DNA of 64,000 bases, from positions 26,617,878 through 26,681,877 of the forward strand of contig OX419343.1 of NCBI GenBank assembly GCA_948470475.1. Direction: 5' to 3'. The notes beneath the pieces were generated by a model. The model was given only the letters and a program-made list of their open reading frames with translations. It was not told where the DNA came from and ran no database searches. This DNA comes from Galaxea fascicularis (taxonomy: Eukaryota > Cnidaria > Anthozoa > Scleractinia > Euphylliidae). The position numbers and the translations under genes were made by a program. The number at the start of each line of letters is the position of its first letter. Positions within the stretch are counted from its first letter, which is position 1. Positions 60,901-64,000 of the stretch are shown in pieces.

Positions 60901-63900
60901 CATTACTTATAAGGTTAGTTCTGAGAATTTGGTGGTTATTTTTCTTCATTCCCATCACCTGTCTGTTTGACAATGTAATGATATTGCAATGACAATACTT
61001 ATTGGTCACTCCTGTGAGCGAAAGGGTTAAAAAATGTTTACAAACCTGAGTTTTTCTGGGTAGTTTAAAACTTGTGTATGAGCAAAAGTAGCATTCCAAA
61101 ACATAACAGCATGGTTCTTTATGCTACGTTTGGGGTGGCCAAGAGTCACTTCCTGTTATATCAACCAACAAAAAGTTGCAGCAATCAGTGATATTAGAAG
61201 AACATGAAAAAACCATAAGTCATTCATCATAACTCACTCTGCAAAGACAACAATATTTTCTCATTTTTCAAGGAATAGTATGCACGAATTCAAATGTACA
61301 GAAATGTACCAGGAGTGGAGACATGACAAGCAAGAGATCAGAGTCGTAAGGCCCACAGAGACGAGTTTGTATGCATGTCAGAAGATCTGCCCACAACTTC
61401 TCTATCTGAAATGCAAGAAATTCCAAAAAAATAACATCAGGAGACTGAATAAAACTCACAAACACCACTAGATAATGGGAGTTGAAATGTATGACGTATA
61501 TGTAAGCCTGCCATTAACAGTTGGTCATCGGACAAATGTCCAGTAAATTTTAGGTTTTGACTGGCGAATGCTTAGCCTGGTTGGACACTCTGACCGGGGA
61601 TTTCTGACCAGACTGTTCTCCTTTCTGGCCATAACTTGACCCTGGCCTGACAAATGACCTGCTTATGGACAATAATTATTTGCAGGCTTGATATAGGTAA
61701 ATCGGCATAAACTGGTAATCACTAGAACACTGTATGAAGTATTCCTCTAACCTTCTGAGTAAGTCTTGCTGTGAAGAGTCGTCTGTCCAATGTTGTTTTA
61801 GTAATCTTGGTACTGTATGAGAGGAAGAAAGTTTAAATTATCACCAGTACTGCTGAAACCCTCCAGTGCTTTAGTTTAATATCCCCCTTGAATAGAACAG
61901 TTCATGCTGGGAACCTGTGTTGGACTAGTATATTGCATTATAGGGGAAAAAGAACAGTTTATGCTGGCAACCCTGTGCCACACTAGAATTCCATCATACA
62001 CCTGTAGGAACAAAAGGACAGTTCATGCTGGGAACCCTGTGCTGAACTAGCATTGTATCATAGGAAAAAAGAACAGTTCATGCTAAGAACCCTGTGATAG
62101 ACTAACATCCTATAAACTTTAAGATTCATAATAGTTAATATTGTATCATGGTTTCTCCCATCTTCCAATGTTCAAGAAGACAAATAATTATGATAGTGTG
62201 TATAGATGTGAATGAAGGAAAACTTATGTACTTTACCTTGCATGGGCATTTTCTATAAAATTTACAAGAACAGGTGCCAGTGTTCTGAGAATGGAGGTGA
62301 TGGTCGCAGCTCCACTGACATGTAGAAACAGGTATGACAGCTTGTCAATCAAGTTGGTAAGAATAGCAGTCAGGATGCCAAGTGTTTGTGGAGGGTCCTG
62401 TTAAAACAACACATCTAATAGACAAAGCCCTTAAAGAACAACTTTCATGTTGAGTAAATCACAGAGAAAATAAAAATGGTGATTACATAGAAGGAAAGTA
62501 ATAGGCCAAGTCTGGAATGATAACACGAAGTAACCTACAGTTATTCTGGGTTCAGTGGCCAGCACTGAAACTCACATACCTTGCAGCCACTTGGTCTCTC
62601 ACAGGCAGTGAGTAGCTTTGCTATCAAATGAACCAAGCTGGTAAAATTTCCCATCGGTTTCTGAAGCCGTTTATTCCACTTTGTAGGGGTAGCGTTGGGT
62701 GATTTTCCGGCTGCTGTGGTCGCCATGGCAAAAAGACCAGGAATTGAAAAGTCCAAACATTCAATGATAACACCTGACAGGTTTACGAGGGTATCAATGA
62801 ATGCAAGATCCTGAAAAATCAATAAAGAATCAAAATCCTTGAGATCTTTTGTAGACTTTTACATAACCTTATCAAAAGGCTTCTCTAAGTTTTATTCTGA
62901 AGTACACTGACTATCCATTTTTAACACAGTGAGGGATTTGTTCTTATGTCTCATAGGTAAGAAAATTTTCTGTTCCCAAGCACTTACACATTGAATGCTC
63001 CGGAGAACATGCACAAACCAAAGCCTCTGGGAGACCATTTATACCCGACCACACCCATCCCCCCTCCACACCCGCACCCCACTAACCCCAGACCCAAACA
63101 CAACCACATCCCTTCCTCACCAAAACTATCAAGAAATCACTACCTTTGAATTCCAGTCCCCATCCACAGAGAGAATCTTGTTGCACAATTCTTCACAACA
63201 AATGTTTGTCTCTGCTGTTGGCACAAGAGCTGCTGCTCTGGAAAATGACCTGTACAACTCTGCTACTGTTTTGCTTACTTCTTTCCCAACACCCTTAATG
63301 TGAAAAAAAAGTAAGTCATTGTTTTAAATACTTCAATTGCCAAAAATGCAAATTTGCATGTTGAAAGGAAACATCAGAACCAAGAAAATGATACATGATC
63401 AGTGAATAAAAAGTCTCAAGAAAGATTTCAACTCCATGTGTAACATACTTGTCGTCATACCGGATATTTTGGATGTTATCAATTAAAAGGCATACCTGAG
63501 ATAATCTTGCATCAAGCACATGTTTTAATGGAAACATCAATGCCAAGTACAGAGTACTGAAGTCATGTTCCAAAGCATCCCCTTGATTCACATCATTTGT
63601 CTGAAATATAGTGGCATTGAGGTTATGGATGCAACATATTAATACCCAATACATTACTAAGGATACTGGAAGTTTCAGAAAAGTAAAAATTCACCTTTTG
63701 AATGTGTTCACTCAGCTGATCCACAACACAACTCCAAAGTCTCCAAAGAGTATCTTTCTTGATAATAGAACTAAAAAGAAACAAATTTGACCTTTAACAG
63801 ATACATTTAAGGCTCCTCCCTTACTGTGTAAATGACTTGATTGGGAAATTATCAATCCTCTTATCTTGGAAAGGTCTTAACTTAGTCTATTCTAATCACC

Positions 63901-64000
63901 TTCATACGTGTAGCCTATAAAAAGACCACTATCCAAAGCTATTTCCAAATACCTTTGTGGCTGAGGCAGATCTTTTCTGGCAGTAAAAATTGTCACACCC
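54929..64000 (-). CDS. RIF1: RIF1, replication-timing and telomere-associated protein, 5' end cut by the window
   Basis: Twenty exons, all phase-consistent: 64,000-63,953 (partial); 63,770-63,695; 63,600-63,496; 63,293-63,144; 62,810-62,580; 62,397-62,237; 61,812-61,752; 61,152-61,046; 60,444-60,381; 60,305-60,273; 59,903-59,727; 59,642-59,541; 59,388-59,309; 59,218-59,129; 58,717-58,689; 58,574-57,583; 57,107-56,970; 56,452-56,249; 56,110-55,906; 55,728-54,929. About 1,283 residues are visible. The upstream exons match the RIF1 helical-repeat region (LYRSFSRAAALV, FWNATFAHTQ). The block LTEHQKEIMRSRR then VPTLYNELDQSQ is a RIF1 hallmark. A long low-complexity acidic exon leads to GILKR and RRVSF, the tandem PP1-docking motifs. 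The C-terminal domain follows (WSRGMGHLVRAQNIHTVGNL, LPIKSPKV) and a final helical tail (LSSEEIFEAHHNLTEVM). In animals RIF1 recruits PP1 to restrain origin firing and acts in double-strand break repair. The first SILK position is Gly instead of Ser. Confidence 0.95.
55863..55888 (+). repeat. A26 homopolymer
   Basis: An uninterrupted run in the last RIF1 intron (T26 on the coding strand), 135 bp upstream of the final acceptor. It may be unstable or mis-sized in assembly. Confidence 0.9.
59008..59052 (+). repeat. C-run plus (CA)n microsatellite
   Basis: About ten C residues followed by a CACA tract, in a RIF1 intron. Confidence 0.9.
60553..60577 (+). other. G-quadruplex-capable run in RIF1 intron
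   Basis: Four G-tracts of seven, four, three and six separated by single A or T bases. It has quadruplex potential on the plus strand, the template strand for RIF1. Pattern evidence only. Confidence 0.55.
61894..62112 (+). repeat. Degenerate tandem repeat, four copies of about 60 bp
   Basis: The unit begins GAACAGTTCATGCTGGGAAC and starts near 61,895, 61,952, 62,014 and 62,071. Copies differ by substitutions and small indels. It lies in a RIF1 intron and is non-coding. Confidence 0.85.

Overview
The window looks like nuclear DNA of an animal, most probably an anthozoan cnidarian such as a stony coral. It is AT-rich. Genes are split into short exons with GT/AG introns, mostly of constant phase. 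It carries tRNA-derived SINEs and many foldback MITEs of a kind I associate with coral genomes. The species assignment is inference. No bacterial operons, CRISPR arrays or phage genes were seen.

Layout: (1) Positions 1-29,807 hold a cluster of zona pellucida (ZP) domain genes. Gene A (1-3291, minus, runs off the left edge) is CCP-EGF-ZP. Gene B (4732-9030, minus) is ZP with a membrane anchor. Gene C (10,509-11,575, minus) has only a signal-peptide exon and a ZP-N exon. Gene D (12,983-20,177, minus) is EGF-EGF-ZP-TM. Gene E (22,913-29,807, plus) is LamG-EGF-EGF-ZP-TM. D and E are recent inverted duplicates facing away from each other. A decayed extra ZP-N exon lies inside D. (2) Positions 30,676-37,669 hold two Canopy-family (DUF3456, saposin-like ER co-chaperone) genes, head to head, with near-identical exon structure. 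(3) Positions 38,063 to about 52,973 (minus) hold a very large ABCB/MDR-type full transporter gene in at least 26 exons. Both nucleotide-binding domains have lost most catalytic motifs. It has a giant glycosylation-rich first extracellular loop and a 546-residue exon of Gly-Ile-Pro-type repeats inserted into an intracellular loop of the second membrane domain. Two tRNA-Thr(CGT) genes lie antisense in or near its introns. (4) Positions 54,929-64,000 (minus, runs off the right edge) hold RIF1, recognised by its HEAT-type N-terminal blocks, the tandem PP1-docking motifs GILK and RVSF, and its C-terminal domain.

All exon models were built by hand from splice consensus, phase continuity and paralogue comparison. 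In every multi-exon model the exon lengths sum to a whole number of codons. The ZP proteins are expected to be secreted or surface proteins that polymerise after furin cleavage. The Canopy proteins would act in the ER on glycoprotein folding. RIF1 would act in the nucleus with PP1. The most unusual object is the ABC pseudo-transporter. The second most unusual is the ZP cluster, with domain shuffling around a constant ZP module.
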